58,223 bases of DNA from Aequorivita sp. (GCA_024637015.1 JAGXGE010000036.1:1-58223); one strand, 5' to 3'. Positions 32,422 through 42,074 are shown, numbered from the stretch's first letter. The notes: generated from the letters alone by a model not told the origin. Made by a program: numbers and translations.

Positions 32422-34136
32422 TAATTCACTTTTAGTTGTGCGGCAATAGCGTCAATTTTATTTTGAAGTATTTCTTCAAAGTTTTCTTTTTCCAAAGTGC
32501 TCACGCTAATGTAGAACTTTATTTTCGGTTCGGTGCCGCTGGGTCGCGCTGCAATTTTGCTACCATCTTTGGTATAATATATTAATACGTTTGATTTTGG
32601 CAGGTTTAATGACAAAGTTTCCTTTTTCACGAAGTCTGTGGTTTCATTTTTTGAAACATCGTCCATACGAATCACTTTGCTTCCTGCAATTTCCTTAAAC
32701 GGATTTTCGCGAAGCGTTTTCATTATTGCTGAAATTTCTTCTGCGCCCTGTTTTCCTTTTTTGGTTACTGAAATCAAATGTTCACGGTAGTTCCCGAACT
32801 GGTTGTAAACATCGTTCAAATATTGAAACATACTACTGCCGGAATTTTTTTTCTGTGCCGCAATTTCGCAAGCCAGTAGGGTAGCGGTAACAGCGTCTTT
32901 ATCACGGACAAAATCACCCACCAAATAGCCGAAACTTTCTTCTCCACCACCAATAAATTCAAGCTCGGGAAAATCCTTGATCATTTTCGCAATCCACTTA
33001 AAACCCGTAAGTCCTTCAATATATTTTACTTTGAAATGTTCCGCAATCTTTTCAACCATGGGCGTGGAAACGATTGTAGAGGCAACAAACTGCTTTCCGT
33101 TTAGTTTTCCAGCTTTTTTCCATTGTTCTAAAAGGAAATGCGTCATTAAAACCATCGTTTGGTTTCCGTTTAGCAAAACCATTTTGTTTTCGTTATTTCG
33201 AACGGCAACGCCCAAACGGTCGCAATCTGGATCGGTTCCGATTACAATATCTGCATTTTCTTTTTCAGCAAGTTCCAAAGCCATTTTAAGTGCAGCGGGC
33301 TCTTCGGGATTGGGTGATTTTACGGTTGGGAAATCGCCATTTGGTTCTGCTTGCGCTTCAACAATGGAAACATTTTTATAACCGGCTTGCTCCAAAACCT
33401 TTGGAACCATTGTAATTGAAGTTCCATGAAGTGAAGTGAAAACAATTTTCAAGTTGTCTTTTGCTTCTTGAGAAGTATTGAAAGTTCCATTTTCAATGGA
33501 AGCCTTTGCAAATGCTTCGTCTACTTCTGAATCTATAAATTGAATCAAACTTTCATTTGCTTCAAACTTTATATCTTCATAATTCAGTGAATTTATTTCA
33601 GTAATTATTTCGCCATCCTGCGGTGGAACTAGCTGTCCGCCATCTTCCCAATACACTTTATAACCGTTGTATTCAGGAGGATTGTGTGAAGCAGTCAAAA
33701 CGATTCCAGCTTGACAGTCCAAATATTTTACCGCGAAAGAAAGCTCTGGTGTGGGTCGCAATTCTGAAAAAATAAACACTTTTATTCCGTTAGCTGAAAA
33801 TACATTGGCAACAACTTTTGCAAATTCTTTGCTGTTATGGCGGCAATCGTATGCAATCGCAACTTTAATCTCTTTGTTTTGGAACTGTTCTTTTAAATAA
33901 TTTGAAAGCCCTTGGGTGTTTTTCCCCAGTGTATATTTATTGATTCGATTGTCGCCAAGACCCATTATGCCTCGCATTCCGCCGGTTCCGAACTCTAGGT
34001 TTTTATAAAAACTGTCTTCCAATCCTTCCGGATCGTAAGCAATCATTTCTTTGATATTGTGTTGGGTTTTTTCGTCGAAAAAGGGGGTAAGCCATTGGTT
34101 AACGCGGGCTAAAATTTTCGGATCTACGTAAATCAT
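32421..34136 (-). CDS. Phosphoglucomutase/phosphomannomutase family enzyme
   Basis: 571 residues, the long PGM2-like form. Active serine S150 in GIVLTASHNPPEYNGYKVYW, metal-binding GTDPDCDRLGVAV, sugar-binding GGEESFGYLVG, and phosphate-binding RPSGTEPKIKFYI. It interconverts hexose-1-phosphate and hexose-6-phosphate, feeding cell-surface polysaccharide or glycogen metabolism. It sits in a cluster with a GT2 enzyme and an exporter, which supports an envelope role. Full length. Confidence 0.95.
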   Translation of the reverse strand: MIYVDPKILARVNQWLTPFFDEKTQHNIKEMIAYDPEGLEDSFYKNLEFGTGGMRGIMGLGDNRINKYTLGKNTQGLSNYLKEQFQNKEIKVAIAYDCRHNSKEFAKVVANVFSANGIKVFIFSELRPTPELSFAVKYLDCQAGIVLTASHNPPEYNGYKVYWEDGGQLVPPQDGEIITEINSLNYEDIKFEANESLIQFIDSEVDEAFAKASIENGTFNTSQEAKDNLKIVFTSLHGTSITMVPKVLEQAGYKNVSIVEAQAEPNGDFPTVKSPNPEEPAALKMALELAEKENADIVIGTDPDCDRLGVAVRNNENKMVLLNGNQTMVLMTHFLLEQWKKAGKLNGKQFVASTIVSTPMVEKIAEHFKVKYIEGLTGFKWIAKMIKDFPELEFIGGGEESFGYLVGDFVRDKDAVTATLLACEIAAQKKNSGSSMFQYLNDVYNQFGNYREHLISVTKKGKQGAEEISAIMKTLRENPFKEIAGSKVIRMDDVSKNETTDFVKKETLSLNLPKSNVLIYYTKDGSKIAARPSGTEPKIKFYISVSTLEKENFEEILQNKIDAIAAQLKVN

Positions 34137-34175
34137 TCGTCTAAATTAAAGTGCAAAAATAAAGAATCTCTAAGT

Positions 34176-35129
34176 TTAATCTTTGAAGTTTCGTTGTTCT
34201 TTGATAATGTAGTTCCTGGAATCTTTTTTACTTCTTAGAATCAATTCGCCCAAAAATCCTGCGAGGAAGAGCTGGGATCCCAAAATCATTGCAGTAAGGG
34301 CAATATAAAACTGTGGTCGCTCTGTAATGAGCCTACCATAAGGATTCAAAAATAGTTTATCAATCCCTAGATAAAGCGCCAAAAAGAAACCTATTATAAG
34401 CATTATTGCGCCCCATGCACCAAAAAGATGCATCGGACGTTTTCCAAAACGCGATAAAAACCAAATGGTTATCAAATCCAAGAAACCACGGATAAAGCGT
34501 TCTGCGCCAAATTTTGTGGTTCCGTATTTTCGCGCTTGGTGCAAAACAGGTTTTTCTGAAATTTTACTGAAGCCTGCATTTTTAGCTAGCACAGGAATAT
34601 ATCTATGCATTTCGCCAGTTACTTCAATGGATTTTACGACATCACGTTTATACGCTTTCAAGCCACAATTAAAGTCGTGCAATTGTACGCCGGAAGTTTT
34701 CCGCGCTGCGTAATTGAATAATTTTGAAGGTAGGTTTTTGCTGATAAGAGAATCGTACCGTTTCTTTTTCCAGCCGGAAACAAGGTCGAAATTTTCCTCG
34801 GTTATCATTTTGTACAGTTCTGGAATTTCTTCGGGATTGTCCTGCAAATCGGCATCCATAGTGATAATCACATCGCCTTTCGCCATCGCAAACCCGGCGT
34901 GCAGCGCTTGTGATTTTCCGTAATTTTTTTGAAAACGAATTCCTTTTACTTCTTGGTTTTCTTCTGAAAGTTTTTCGATTATTTTCCAGGAATTATCTGT
35001 ACTACCATCATCAATAAATATGAGCTCGTATAAAAAACCATTGGATTGCATAACGGATGCAATCCAACGGTACAATTCATTAAGTGATTCTTCTTCGTTA
35101 AGAAGCGGGATGACGATGGATATGTTCAT
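34176..35129 (-). CDS. Family 2 glycosyltransferase (DPM1/GtrB-like)
   Basis: 317 residues. The GT-A domain has SIVIPLLNEEESLNELYRW, FIDDGSTDNSW, GIRFQKNYGKSQALHAGFA and the DxD-type MDADLQDNP. Two C-terminal membrane helices (about 232-255 and 270-292). This matches polyprenyl-phosphate glycosyltransferases that load sugars onto lipid carriers. Start codon 3 bp after the DUF4199 stop, so operonic. Confidence 0.93.
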   Translation of the reverse strand: MNISIVIPLLNEEESLNELYRWIASVMQSNGFLYELIFIDDGSTDNSWKIIEKLSEENQEVKGIRFQKNYGKSQALHAGFAMAKGDVIITMDADLQDNPEEIPELYKMITEENFDLVSGWKKKRYDSLISKNLPSKLFNYAARKTSGVQLHDFNCGLKAYKRDVVKSIEVTGEMHRYIPVLAKNAGFSKISEKPVLHQARKYGTTKFGAERFIRGFLDLITIWFLSRFGKRPMHLFGAWGAIMLIIGFFLALYLGIDKLFLNPYGRLITERPQFYIALTAMILGSQLFLAGFLGELILRSKKDSRNYIIKEQRNFKD

Positions 35130-35132
35130 TAA

Positions 35133-35675
35133 TTAGTTTAACGGGTTTGGATTTTTCGTTTTAAAGATAAGCGCCACAAGCAGGCCGATAACGCTCATAA
35201 ATGCAAGTCCAAAGACATAATTTTTTAGTTGTGATAAAATCGCGAAATTGTCTTGATCTGCCATTTTAGCCATTTGTTTGTCAATTTCTACTTGTGGTGT
35301 GCCCATTTTTTGTAAAAATTCTGCGGTCATTTCCAATGTTCTTTCTTGCAGAAAGGCTGCTAAATCAGGATCTATAATATTGAATATTAAAATTCCAACT
35401 AATGTACTTATAAGAGAGCCAATAGCAACAGTTATAAAATAAACTGTAAATGCCTCCTTAAAACTCATTACTCCGCCAAGTATTCCTTTTGCTTTTGCTA
35501 CAGAAACAATTGCAACTACAATAACAATAAGAAAACTTAAAATCCCTATCCACCATTTTGTAAAAAGTTCAGTATTTAAAACATACATTAAGGTGGTCAT
35601 TAGAGCAAGCACGGCACCTAGAATGAGGCCATAGTTAACTGCAGATTTTTTGGTTGAAATTGGTTGGGTTTCCAT
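35133..35675 (-). CDS. DUF4199 membrane protein
   Basis: 180 residues with four hydrophobic segments: near 15-35 (NYGLILGAVLALMTTLMYVL), 40-60, 75-105 (FKEAFTVYFITVAIGSLIST), and 150-172. KGILGGVMSFKEAFTVYF is the DUF4199 signature. The family is restricted to Bacteroidota and commonly precedes this GT2 gene. Function unknown. It has a good promoter at 35711-35742. Confidence 0.9.
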   Translation of the reverse strand: METQPISTKKSAVNYGLILGAVLALMTTLMYVLNTELFTKWWIGILSFLIVIVVAIVSVAKAKGILGGVMSFKEAFTVYFITVAIGSLISTLVGILIFNIIDPDLAAFLQERTLEMTAEFLQKMGTPQVEIDKQMAKMADQDNFAILSQLKNYVFGLAFMSVIGLLVALIFKTKNPNPLN

Positions 35676-35710
35676 TTTTTTAATAGGTTTTGGTTTGGAT
35701 TGTTAGTAAA

Positions 35711-35742
35711 CAAAGATAGCAAAACGTTACATTTGCCAGCAA
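35711..35742 (-). promoter_or_regulatory. Promoter of the DUF4199-GT2 operon
   Basis: On the minus strand TTG (35742-35740), 21-nt spacer, TATCTTTG (35718-35711), 36 bases before the ATG. Confidence 0.75.
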
Positions 35743-35775
35743 TTATGAAATGAATTAAAAAAGTGAATAATTTTG

Positions 35776-35805
35776 TTGCTAGTTTCCAATTAATACTTAA
35801 ATTTG
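35776..35805 (+). promoter_or_regulatory. Promoter of rpmE2
   Basis: TTG (35776-35778), 19-nt spacer, TAAATTTG (35798-35805), then CAAAC. 61 bases before the ATG. Confidence 0.82.
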
Positions 35806-35866
35806 CAAACTGAATTCCGAAAGGTCGGAAGAGCGCATTTTAAATAATAATATTACAATTACAGAG

Positions 35867-36148
35867 ATGAAAAAAGGTATCCACCCAGAAAATTATAGAT
35901 TAGTTGCTTTTAAGGACATGAGCAATGAAGATGTGTTCCTTACAAAGTCAACTGCAGATACTAGAGAAACTATCGAGGTAGATGGTGTTGAGTATCCTTT
36001 GGTAAAGATGGAGATTTCACGTTCTTCACACCCTTTTTATACCGGAAAAGCAAAACTTATCGATACTGCAGGACGTATTGACAAATTCAAAAACAAATAC
36101 GACAAGTTTAAAAAGCCTGCTGCTAAAGAAGCTAAAACTGAAGAATAA
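35867..36148 (+). CDS. rpmE2: 50S ribosomal protein L31, type B
   Basis: 93 residues. [20 protein letters not shown] at the start and [20 protein letters not shown] are the L31 hallmarks. The zinc-binding cysteines of type A L31 are absent, so this is the zinc-independent form. It has a K/E-rich C-terminal tail ([12 protein letters not shown]). Monocistronic with its own promoter and terminator. Confidence 0.96.
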   Translation: MKKGIHPENYRLVAFKDMSNEDVFLTKSTADTRETIEVDGVEYPLVKMEISRSSHPFYTGKAKLIDTAGRIDKFKNKYDKFKKPAAKEAKTEE

Positions 36149-36173
36149 TCTTCAATTTGGTTAAATATACAGA

Positions 36174-36202
36174 AGCCTTCGAGAAATCGAAGGCTTTTTG
36201 TT
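36174..36202 (+). terminator. Terminator of rpmE2
   Basis: AGCCTTCGA-GAAA-TCGAAGGCT and a T-run; a GNRA-like tetraloop. Confidence 0.93.
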
Positions 36203-36247
36203 TGGGGTTGGGGCCACCTTTATTATCTTTATATTTAATCTAAGAGA

Positions 36248-36562
36248 ATGATACCCTGGGCACAGTTGATACCAACCGCAATTTCACTAGTCGAAATGGC
36301 TGGAAGTGTACTTACTTCCAATAAAAAAGCAAAAGCAAAAATTGCAAATAACCCTAGTTTAGATACTGAAAGCCTATTAGAACGAATAGAGGTTCTTGAA
36401 AATAACGAGCTTAAACAAGCGGAACTCATTCAACAAATGGCGCAACAAAATTTAACTCTTATAAAAAAAGCAGAAAACAATTATAGGCTCGCAATTATAG
36501 GTATTTGTATCTCCCTATTATCGTTAGTTTTGTTTTGTGTGCTGTTCTTTATGAAACTTTAA
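36248..36562 (+). CDS. Small membrane protein with coiled coil
   Basis: 104 residues. A weak hydrophobic N-terminus (MIPWAQLIPTAISLVEMAGS), a basic patch (KKAKAKIAN), a predicted coiled coil of about 40 residues (LLERIEVLENNELKQAEL), and one strong membrane helix at the C-terminus (YRLAIIGICISLLSLVLFCV). Tail-anchored topology is likely. No family recognised. It lies 31 bp before the GlmU-family gene and may be co-transcribed. Confidence 0.7.
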   Translation: MIPWAQLIPTAISLVEMAGSVLTSNKKAKAKIANNPSLDTESLLERIEVLENNELKQAELIQQMAQQNLTLIKKAENNYRLAIIGICISLLSLVLFCVLFFMKL

Positions 36563-36593
36563 AAAAATCACAACCATAACAGGAATAAATAAG

Positions 36594-37769
36594 ATGAACT
36601 ACATTCTCTTTGACGGTAACATAAGAAATCAGTTGTTACCATTCACTTTTACTCGTCCGGTAGCAGATATTCGTTTAGGAATTTTAACAATTCGCGAAAA
36701 ATGGGAGCATCTCTTGGTCTTCACTACAACTACAGTAACTGAAGATTACCTTTCAGAAAAACACCCTTTTTTGGAGCTCGAAAAGAATATTCTTATAAAC
36801 GCTTCTTTTCTTCCTTCGGAAAATTTGGTGAACATCATCAAAGGATTAGAAGAAAATCAAGCCGTTTTTTTCGATGATGAACCCATAGCCTTTTTCGCAA
36901 CAGAAGGGCAGGAAGTAGATTTTGAAACCTTTGATATAATTCAATACGAACACAACGATGTTTTGCGAATAGAAAACACTTGGGATATCTTTTCAAAGAA
37001 TGGTGAAGCAATAAAACGGGATTTTGAAATGCTTACCAAAGGCCGTAAATCGCAACCTATTCCTAAAGGTGTGTGGACAAGCCACCCTGAAAATATTTTT
37101 ATTGAAAAAGGCGCAAAGTTGCCGCTTTGTTCCTTGAATGCTTCCGAAGGTCCCATATATATAGGAAAGGATGCTGAAATTATGGAAGCCTGTGCTGTTC
37201 GCGGTCCCTTTGCGCTTTGTGAATATTCTACTTTGAAAATGGGAGCGAAGATTTACTCAAATACAACTATTGGTCCTCACTGCAAGGTTGGGGGAGAAGT
37301 GAATAATTCCGTAATCTTTGGGTATTCAAACAAAGGACATGATGGGTTTTTGGGAAATTCTGTTATAGGCGAATGGTGCAATTTGGGAGCTGACACAAAC
37401 AATAGTAATTTAAAAAATAATTACGCCGAAGTTCGTCTTTGGGATTACGAAACAGAGGGTTTTGCCCGAACAGGTTTACAGTTCTGCGGTTTAATGATGG
37501 GCGATCACAGTAAATGCGGTATCAATACTATGTTCAATACAGGAACGGTTGTAGGTGTGAGCGCAAATATATTTGGAAGTGGTTTTCCACGGAATTTTAT
37601 TCCTAGCTTTAGTTGGGGCGGAAGCGGCGGTTTTACAACCTATAAAACCGATAAAGCCTTTGAAGTTGCAAAAGTGGTTATGAGTCGAAGACACATTGAG
37701 TTTTCAGAAAACGATGCCAAGATTTTGGAACACGTTTTTGAGGAAACTGCGAAATGGAGAAAGGGATAA
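36594..37769 (+). CDS. GlmU-family sugar nucleotidyltransferase-like protein
   Basis: 391 residues. N-terminus MNYILFDGNIRNQLLPFTFT and RPVADIRLGILTIREKW stand in for the nucleotidyltransferase half, but the usual LAAGxGTRM loop is absent. The C-terminal half is a left-handed beta helix of hexapeptide repeats (GPIYIGKDAEIMEACAVRGP onwards) ending in a trimer region. The group is annotated GlmU-family in Bacteroidota. Reaction unproven; probably acyl- or nucleotidyl-transfer in surface sugar metabolism. Confidence 0.87.
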   Translation: MNYILFDGNIRNQLLPFTFTRPVADIRLGILTIREKWEHLLVFTTTTVTEDYLSEKHPFLELEKNILINASFLPSENLVNIIKGLEENQAVFFDDEPIAFFATEGQEVDFETFDIIQYEHNDVLRIENTWDIFSKNGEAIKRDFEMLTKGRKSQPIPKGVWTSHPENIFIEKGAKLPLCSLNASEGPIYIGKDAEIMEACAVRGPFALCEYSTLKMGAKIYSNTTIGPHCKVGGEVNNSVIFGYSNKGHDGFLGNSVIGEWCNLGADTNNSNLKNNYAEVRLWDYETEGFARTGLQFCGLMMGDHSKCGINTMFNTGTVVGVSANIFGSGFPRNFIPSFSWGGSGGFTTYKTDKAFEVAKVVMSRRHIEFSENDAKILEHVFEETAKWRKG

Positions 37770-37834
37770 AAAAAATATTCAATATTGATAACCAGTAATC
37801 CAATCATACTATTCTGGTTTAATAACCCAATAGC

Positions 37835-39475
37835 CTAATAACTCTTTTTAACCCTTTTCAAAACCAAAAAATTCTGCGGATTTATACCAAGTCCCGAAAC
37901 TTTTTTATTGACAAAACGGACTGCCATATCATAAAACAAAGGAACCACGGGAGCTTCTTCAATAACCACAGAATCCATTTTTCTGTAAAGGAGTTTGCGT
38001 TTATCTATATTCGAAATGGTAAGTGATTTTTCGTAAATACTATCAAACGTAGCACTTTTAAAGTGCATATAGTTTGGGCCATCAGGCGCAAAATTAGGGC
38101 TATAAAAAAGGGAAAGATAGTTTTCGGCATCGGGATAATCAGCAATCCAGCTTGCTCTAAAAATGTCTAGTTCACCCGTACTTTTCATCTGCCTAAGTGT
38201 GGAAGGCGGCATCACATCTATTGTTACTGTAATTCCTAACTTTTCAAGCTCACGCTGCACATATTCACATAAATCCAAATACTGACTATTGGTTCCGATG
38301 GTTATTTCTGGATTTTCATCGCCTGTTTCAGCTTTATATTGCTCAATTAATTGTTTTGCCTTTTCTGGCTCATACGTATAGCCATCAATCTCGGCATATC
38401 CCGGCAAACCTTTAGGTATAAAGCCGTGAATGGCTGGAATTCCCATTCCGTTTCGCAAATAAGTAACCATTTTTTGACGATCAAAACCGTAATTTATTGC
38501 TTGTCGTAATTCTTTGTTTTTAATTTCAGGAGTGTTTGCTTCAAGAAAAAAACCGAGATATTCGGTATTCAAATAAGGTCCCGTTACCATATAAGCCAAA
38601 TCTTCATATTTTGGCTGCAATTTACCGTGTGTGGTCAACAGCTCATCTTTATAACTACTGTCCAAACCTGAAATGAAATCCAGTTCCCCCTGTGCAAACT
38701 GTAAAAATTCACTTTGTTTATCCGGTAAAAAAGTAATTGCAACAGCTTCCAAATAGGGGAGTTGTATTCCGTTTTGGTCTTTTTCAAAGTAAAGTGGGTT
38801 TTTTCTGAAAACGAGTTTCACGTTTTCTTCCCACATTTTAAATTGAAAAGGTCCCGTGCCCACAGGATTTCTTCGGAATTCATTGCCATAAAATTCTACA
38901 GCTTCTTTTGGAACAACTGAACAGTATCGCATAGAAAGCAATCCTAAAAATGCAGGAAATGGTTGTTTTAACTGGATAACCAAAGTAGTGTCATTTTCTG
39001 CTTTATAGCTTTTCACATAATTCATCACCCAACTTCCTGACGAAGCTATTTTCTCATCCGTCAATCTATCAAAACTGTAAACAAAATCTTGGGCGACAAC
39101 CTTTCGCGTATAGCGCGTTGGAGAGTGCAGCCCTTTTTGTGCGAAGGCTTTATTTTGATGAAAGAAAACATCGTTCCTTAGAAAAAAAGTGTAGGTATAC
39201 GTTGAATCGTTTATAATCCAGTTTTTTGCAATATCTGGTTTTATGTTTAAGGAATCATCCAATTGCACCAAACCGTTATAAAGTTGGTTGTCCGGCCAAA
39301 TGGCTTGTGGATTTCTTGCAAATGCGGGATCTAAAGTTGGGATATTGCCGTGCTCGTTATAGCGGAAAACGAGTTGGTCATTTCCAGTTTCCTCATTATT
39401 TCCGCAAGAAAACAAAATAACGGCAACACAACATATTGAAATTCTTTGAATTAGTTTTATTAAAGGCTCTTGCAT
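37835..39475 (-). CDS. Peptide/nickel ABC transporter substrate-binding lipoprotein (SBP_bac_5)
   Basis: 546 residues from the ATG at 39475 (MQEPLIKLIQRISICC); the frame extends further but unneeded. Lipobox VAVILFSC, Cys24. The mature domain shows the DppA/OppA pattern: GNIPTLDPAFARNPQAIWPD, RNPVGTGPFQFKMWEE, KELRQAINYGFDRQKMVTYL, SIYEKSLTISNIDKRKLLYR. No permease or ATPase genes are adjacent, so the transporter partner is elsewhere. Divergent from mtaB. Confidence 0.9.
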   Translation of the reverse strand: MQEPLIKLIQRISICCVAVILFSCGNNEETGNDQLVFRYNEHGNIPTLDPAFARNPQAIWPDNQLYNGLVQLDDSLNIKPDIAKNWIINDSTYTYTFFLRNDVFFHQNKAFAQKGLHSPTRYTRKVVAQDFVYSFDRLTDEKIASSGSWVMNYVKSYKAENDTTLVIQLKQPFPAFLGLLSMRYCSVVPKEAVEFYGNEFRRNPVGTGPFQFKMWEENVKLVFRKNPLYFEKDQNGIQLPYLEAVAITFLPDKQSEFLQFAQGELDFISGLDSSYKDELLTTHGKLQPKYEDLAYMVTGPYLNTEYLGFFLEANTPEIKNKELRQAINYGFDRQKMVTYLRNGMGIPAIHGFIPKGLPGYAEIDGYTYEPEKAKQLIEQYKAETGDENPEITIGTNSQYLDLCEYVQRELEKLGITVTIDVMPPSTLRQMKSTGELDIFRASWIADYPDAENYLSLFYSPNFAPDGPNYMHFKSATFDSIYEKSLTISNIDKRKLLYRKMDSVVIEEAPVVPLFYDMAVRFVNKKVSGLGINPQNFLVLKRVKKSY

Positions 39476-39481
39476 GCGTTT

Positions 39482-39510
39482 TTGGGAACCGAATTTAGTT
39501 TGTATTTTTG
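39482..39510 (+). promoter_or_regulatory. Promoter of mtaB
   Basis: TTG (39482-39484), 18-nt spacer, TATTTTTG (39503-39510), then TGCCC. On the other strand a TATTTTTG box (39531-39524) may drive the divergent lipoprotein gene. Confidence 0.75.
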
Positions 39511-39536
39511 TGCCCTCGTTTGCCAAAAATACAATA

Positions 39537-40868
39537 ATGAACGCACCAAAAAAAGTCGCTTTCTACACTTTGGGTTGTAAACTCAACTTCAGCGAAACTT
39601 CTACTATTGCTAGAAGTTTTGAAGGAGAGGGTTTTCAGCGTGTTGATTTTTCTGAAAAAGCTGATATTTATGTGATAAACACCTGCAGTGTTACAGAAAA
39701 TGCGGATAAGCGTTTTAAAACAATTGTAAAACAAGCTCAAAAGGCAAATCCCGAAGCTTTTGTAGCTGCAGTTGGTTGTTATGCGCAACTTAAACCTCAT
39801 GAATTGGCAGATGTTGATGGCGTGGATTTGGTTTTAGGGGCTACCGAAAAATTCAAAATAACGGATTACTTAAATGATCTTTCCAAAAATGATTTTGGAG
39901 AAGTGCATTCCTGTGAAATTGAGGAAGCCGATTTTTACGTAGGTTCCTATTCCATTGGTGATAGAACGCGGGCTTTCCTAAAAGTGCAGGATGGTTGCGA
40001 TTATAAATGTACGTATTGCACGATTCCCTTGGCGCGGGGCATTTCGCGAAGTGATACGTTGGAAAATGTTTTGAAGAACGCTTTTGAAATTTCACAACAG
40101 GGAATAAAGGAAATCGTTTTAACAGGTGTAAACATTGGCGATTATGGAAAAGGAGAGTTCGGCAATAAAAAGCACGAGCACACTTTTCTTGAATTGGTTA
40201 AAGCTTTGGATGAAGTGGAAGGTATTGAAAGACTTCGCATTTCTTCGATAGAGCCAAATCTTCTTAAAAACGAAACCATTGATTTCGTTTCAAAATCGAA
40301 AACATTTGTACCGCATTTTCACATTCCATTGCAAAGTGGGAGCAATGCTATTTTAAAATTGATGCGCCGTCGTTATATGCGTGAACTTTACACAGAAAGG
40401 GTTGGGAAAATACGAGAAGTAATGCCGCACGCCTGTATTGGTGTGGATGTTATTGTTGGTTTTCCCGGGGAAACCGAAGAACATTTTCTGGAAACTTATC
40501 ATTTTTTGAATGAAATGGATATTTCGTATTTGCACGTCTTCACTTATTCTGAAAGAGATAATACACCTGCCGCTGAAATGGAAGGGGTAGTGTCCAAGAA
40601 AGTTAGAAACAAAAGAAGCAAAATGTTACGCGGCCTTTCAGCAAAAAAGAGAAGGGCTTTTTATGAAAGCCAACTTGGTACAACGAGAACTGTTCTTTTT
40701 GAGGGCGAGAATAAAGAAGGTTATATTCACGGTTTCACAGAAAACTATGTAAAAGTGAAAGCTCCATGGAATCCTGAATTAGTTAATACTTTACAGGAAA
40801 TCACACTTACGGAAATTGATGAAGATGGATTGGTGCGCTTTAAAACTTATGAAGCAGCTTTGGTCTAA
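39537..40868 (+). CDS. mtaB: tRNA t6A37 methylthiotransferase
   Basis: Radical-SAM enzyme converting t6A to ms2t6A at position 37 of ANN-reading tRNAs. 443 residues from the ATG at 39537. MTTase domain cysteines C14 (TLGCKLNFSE), C50 (INTCSVTENADKR) and C81 (AVGCYAQ). Radical-SAM cluster C154, C158, C161 (DGCDYKCTYC). HIPLQSGSNAILKLMRRRY and VDVIVGFPGETEEHF follow, and a C-terminal TRAM domain. It overlaps the convergent GNAT-like gene by 4 bp. Confidence 0.95.
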   Translation: MNAPKKVAFYTLGCKLNFSETSTIARSFEGEGFQRVDFSEKADIYVINTCSVTENADKRFKTIVKQAQKANPEAFVAAVGCYAQLKPHELADVDGVDLVLGATEKFKITDYLNDLSKNDFGEVHSCEIEEADFYVGSYSIGDRTRAFLKVQDGCDYKCTYCTIPLARGISRSDTLENVLKNAFEISQQGIKEIVLTGVNIGDYGKGEFGNKKHEHTFLELVKALDEVEGIERLRISSIEPNLLKNETIDFVSKSKTFVPHFHIPLQSGSNAILKLMRRRYMRELYTERVGKIREVMPHACIGVDVIVGFPGETEEHFLETYHFLNEMDISYLHVFTYSERDNTPAAEMEGVVSKKVRNKRSKMLRGLSAKKRRAFYESQLGTTRTVLFEGENKEGYIHGFTENYVKVKAPWNPELVNTLQEITLTEIDEDGLVRFKTYEAALV

Positions 40869-41164
40869 ATATTAATCCCTACAGGCAACAAATCCTTATA
40901 TTTCCTTCGATTTTTTCGCATAAAACCTGCAACTTCGGGACTAGTTGGAACTAAACTGATACCACGCTTCTTAACTTCTTCAAAAACCGCTTTTATAAAG
41001 ATATCACGGAAACCCTGTTCTTCCAGATCTTCAGGCATTTGATATTTAGTGAGAAAAATCTTACGGTCTTGAAGGGCATATTCTATGCGGGCCATATTGT
41101 CGCCAATTTCAAGTTCAAACTGTCTTAAAAATTCGTTATCGGTAATTTCTACATCTTCTATCAT
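40865..41164 (-). CDS. GNAT-like N-acetyltransferase, YjdJ type
   Basis: 99 residues. EYALQDRKIFLTKYQMPEDL, then EEQGFRDIFIKAVFEEVKKR and SLVPTSPEVAGFMRKNRRKY match the minimal YjdJ/NAT_SF group, in which QGxGxx-type acetyl-CoA binding is reduced. The overlap with mtaB at the 3' ends is only convergent. Substrate unknown. The Fe-S protein family paired with YjdJ in other bacteria (YjdI) occurs separately at 22.7 kb. Confidence 0.85.
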   Translation of the reverse strand: MIEDVEITDNEFLRQFELEIGDNMARIEYALQDRKIFLTKYQMPEDLEEQGFRDIFIKAVFEEVKKRGISLVPTSPEVAGFMRKNRRKYKDLLPVGINI

Positions 41165-41414
41165 TGTGAAGTTGTTTTAAATATTTATTGAGCACATTTT
41201 ACTTCTAGTAACTGTGGACGTTTCTTTAAAATATACAGCTTTTTGTATAAAACTATTATTTTATATACGGTACTACAAGATGTCTGGTTTGGTTTCAAAG
41301 TAAATTATCAGTGGAATTTTCAGTTTTTAAGGAAACTATAGTATAATTTTATCTTTGTACTTGTAAATTTACGAATAATCTTTGGGCTTATCCCCTTTTC
41401 TTCACAAAAGACTT

Positions 41415-42074
41415 ATGAATTCTGAAAAAAAGCATGTTTATTTTGTACCTGGAATGGCTGCTGGAAGTGAGATTTTCAGGAATATTAAACTTTCCGAAAA
41501 CTACGAAATGCATATTTTGGAATGGTTAATCCCCGAAAAGGATGAAAGCTTGGTGGCTTATGCCAAAAGAATGGCGCTTGGGGTAACGGAAAAAGATGCA
41601 ATACTGATTGGGGTTTCCTTTGGGGGCGTTGTTGTGCAGGAAATGAACGATTTTTTAAAATTGAAAAAACTGATAATCATTTCCAGCGTAAAAACACGAA
41701 ATGAACTCCCACGACGGATGAAACTTGCAAGTCTAACCAAGGCTTACAAACTTATTCCCACCAGTTTGGTTTTAAGTGCCGAAGATTTGACCAAATTTTC
41801 TGTGGGGCCAAAATCAAAAAAGAGATTGGCGATGTATCAGGAATATCTTCATGTTCGCAATAAACAATACCTAGATTGGGCACTTGAAAAAATGGTGACT
41901 TGGAACCAAAAAGAAAAAATTAAAGATATCATTCATATTCACGGCGAAAAAGATTTGGTCTTTCCTATAAAATATATAGATGATTGCGAAGTTATCAAAG
42001 GCGGAACACATATAATGATTTTGAACAAAGGCAGCGAAATCTCAAAAAAACTGTTGGAAATTTTTGAGGAATAA
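41415..42074 (+). CDS. Alpha/beta hydrolase
   Basis: 219 residues from the ATG at 41415 (MNSEKKHVYFVPGMAAGSEI). Nucleophile elbow GVSFGG, acid in HIHGEKDLVFP, and catalytic His in KGGTHIMILNKG complete a plausible triad. No signal peptide. The substrate is unknown. A TATCTTTG box at 41350-41357 lies 58 bases upstream without a clear TTG. About 250 bases upstream of the start hold no other gene. Confidence 0.85.
   Translation: MNSEKKHVYFVPGMAAGSEIFRNIKLSENYEMHILEWLIPEKDESLVAYAKRMALGVTEKDAILIGVSFGGVVVQEMNDFLKLKKLIIISSVKTRNELPRRMKLASLTKAYKLIPTSLVLSAEDLTKFSVGPKSKKRLAMYQEYLHVRNKQYLDWALEKMVTWNQKEKIKDIIHIHGEKDLVFPIKYIDDCEVIKGGTHIMILNKGSEISKKLLEIFEE

Noticed and set aside
39474-39536. Upstream extension of mtaB from the ATG at 39474
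   Set aside because: It would include the promoter sequence TTG-N18-TATTTTTG; the ATG at 39537 starts the conserved N-terminus.
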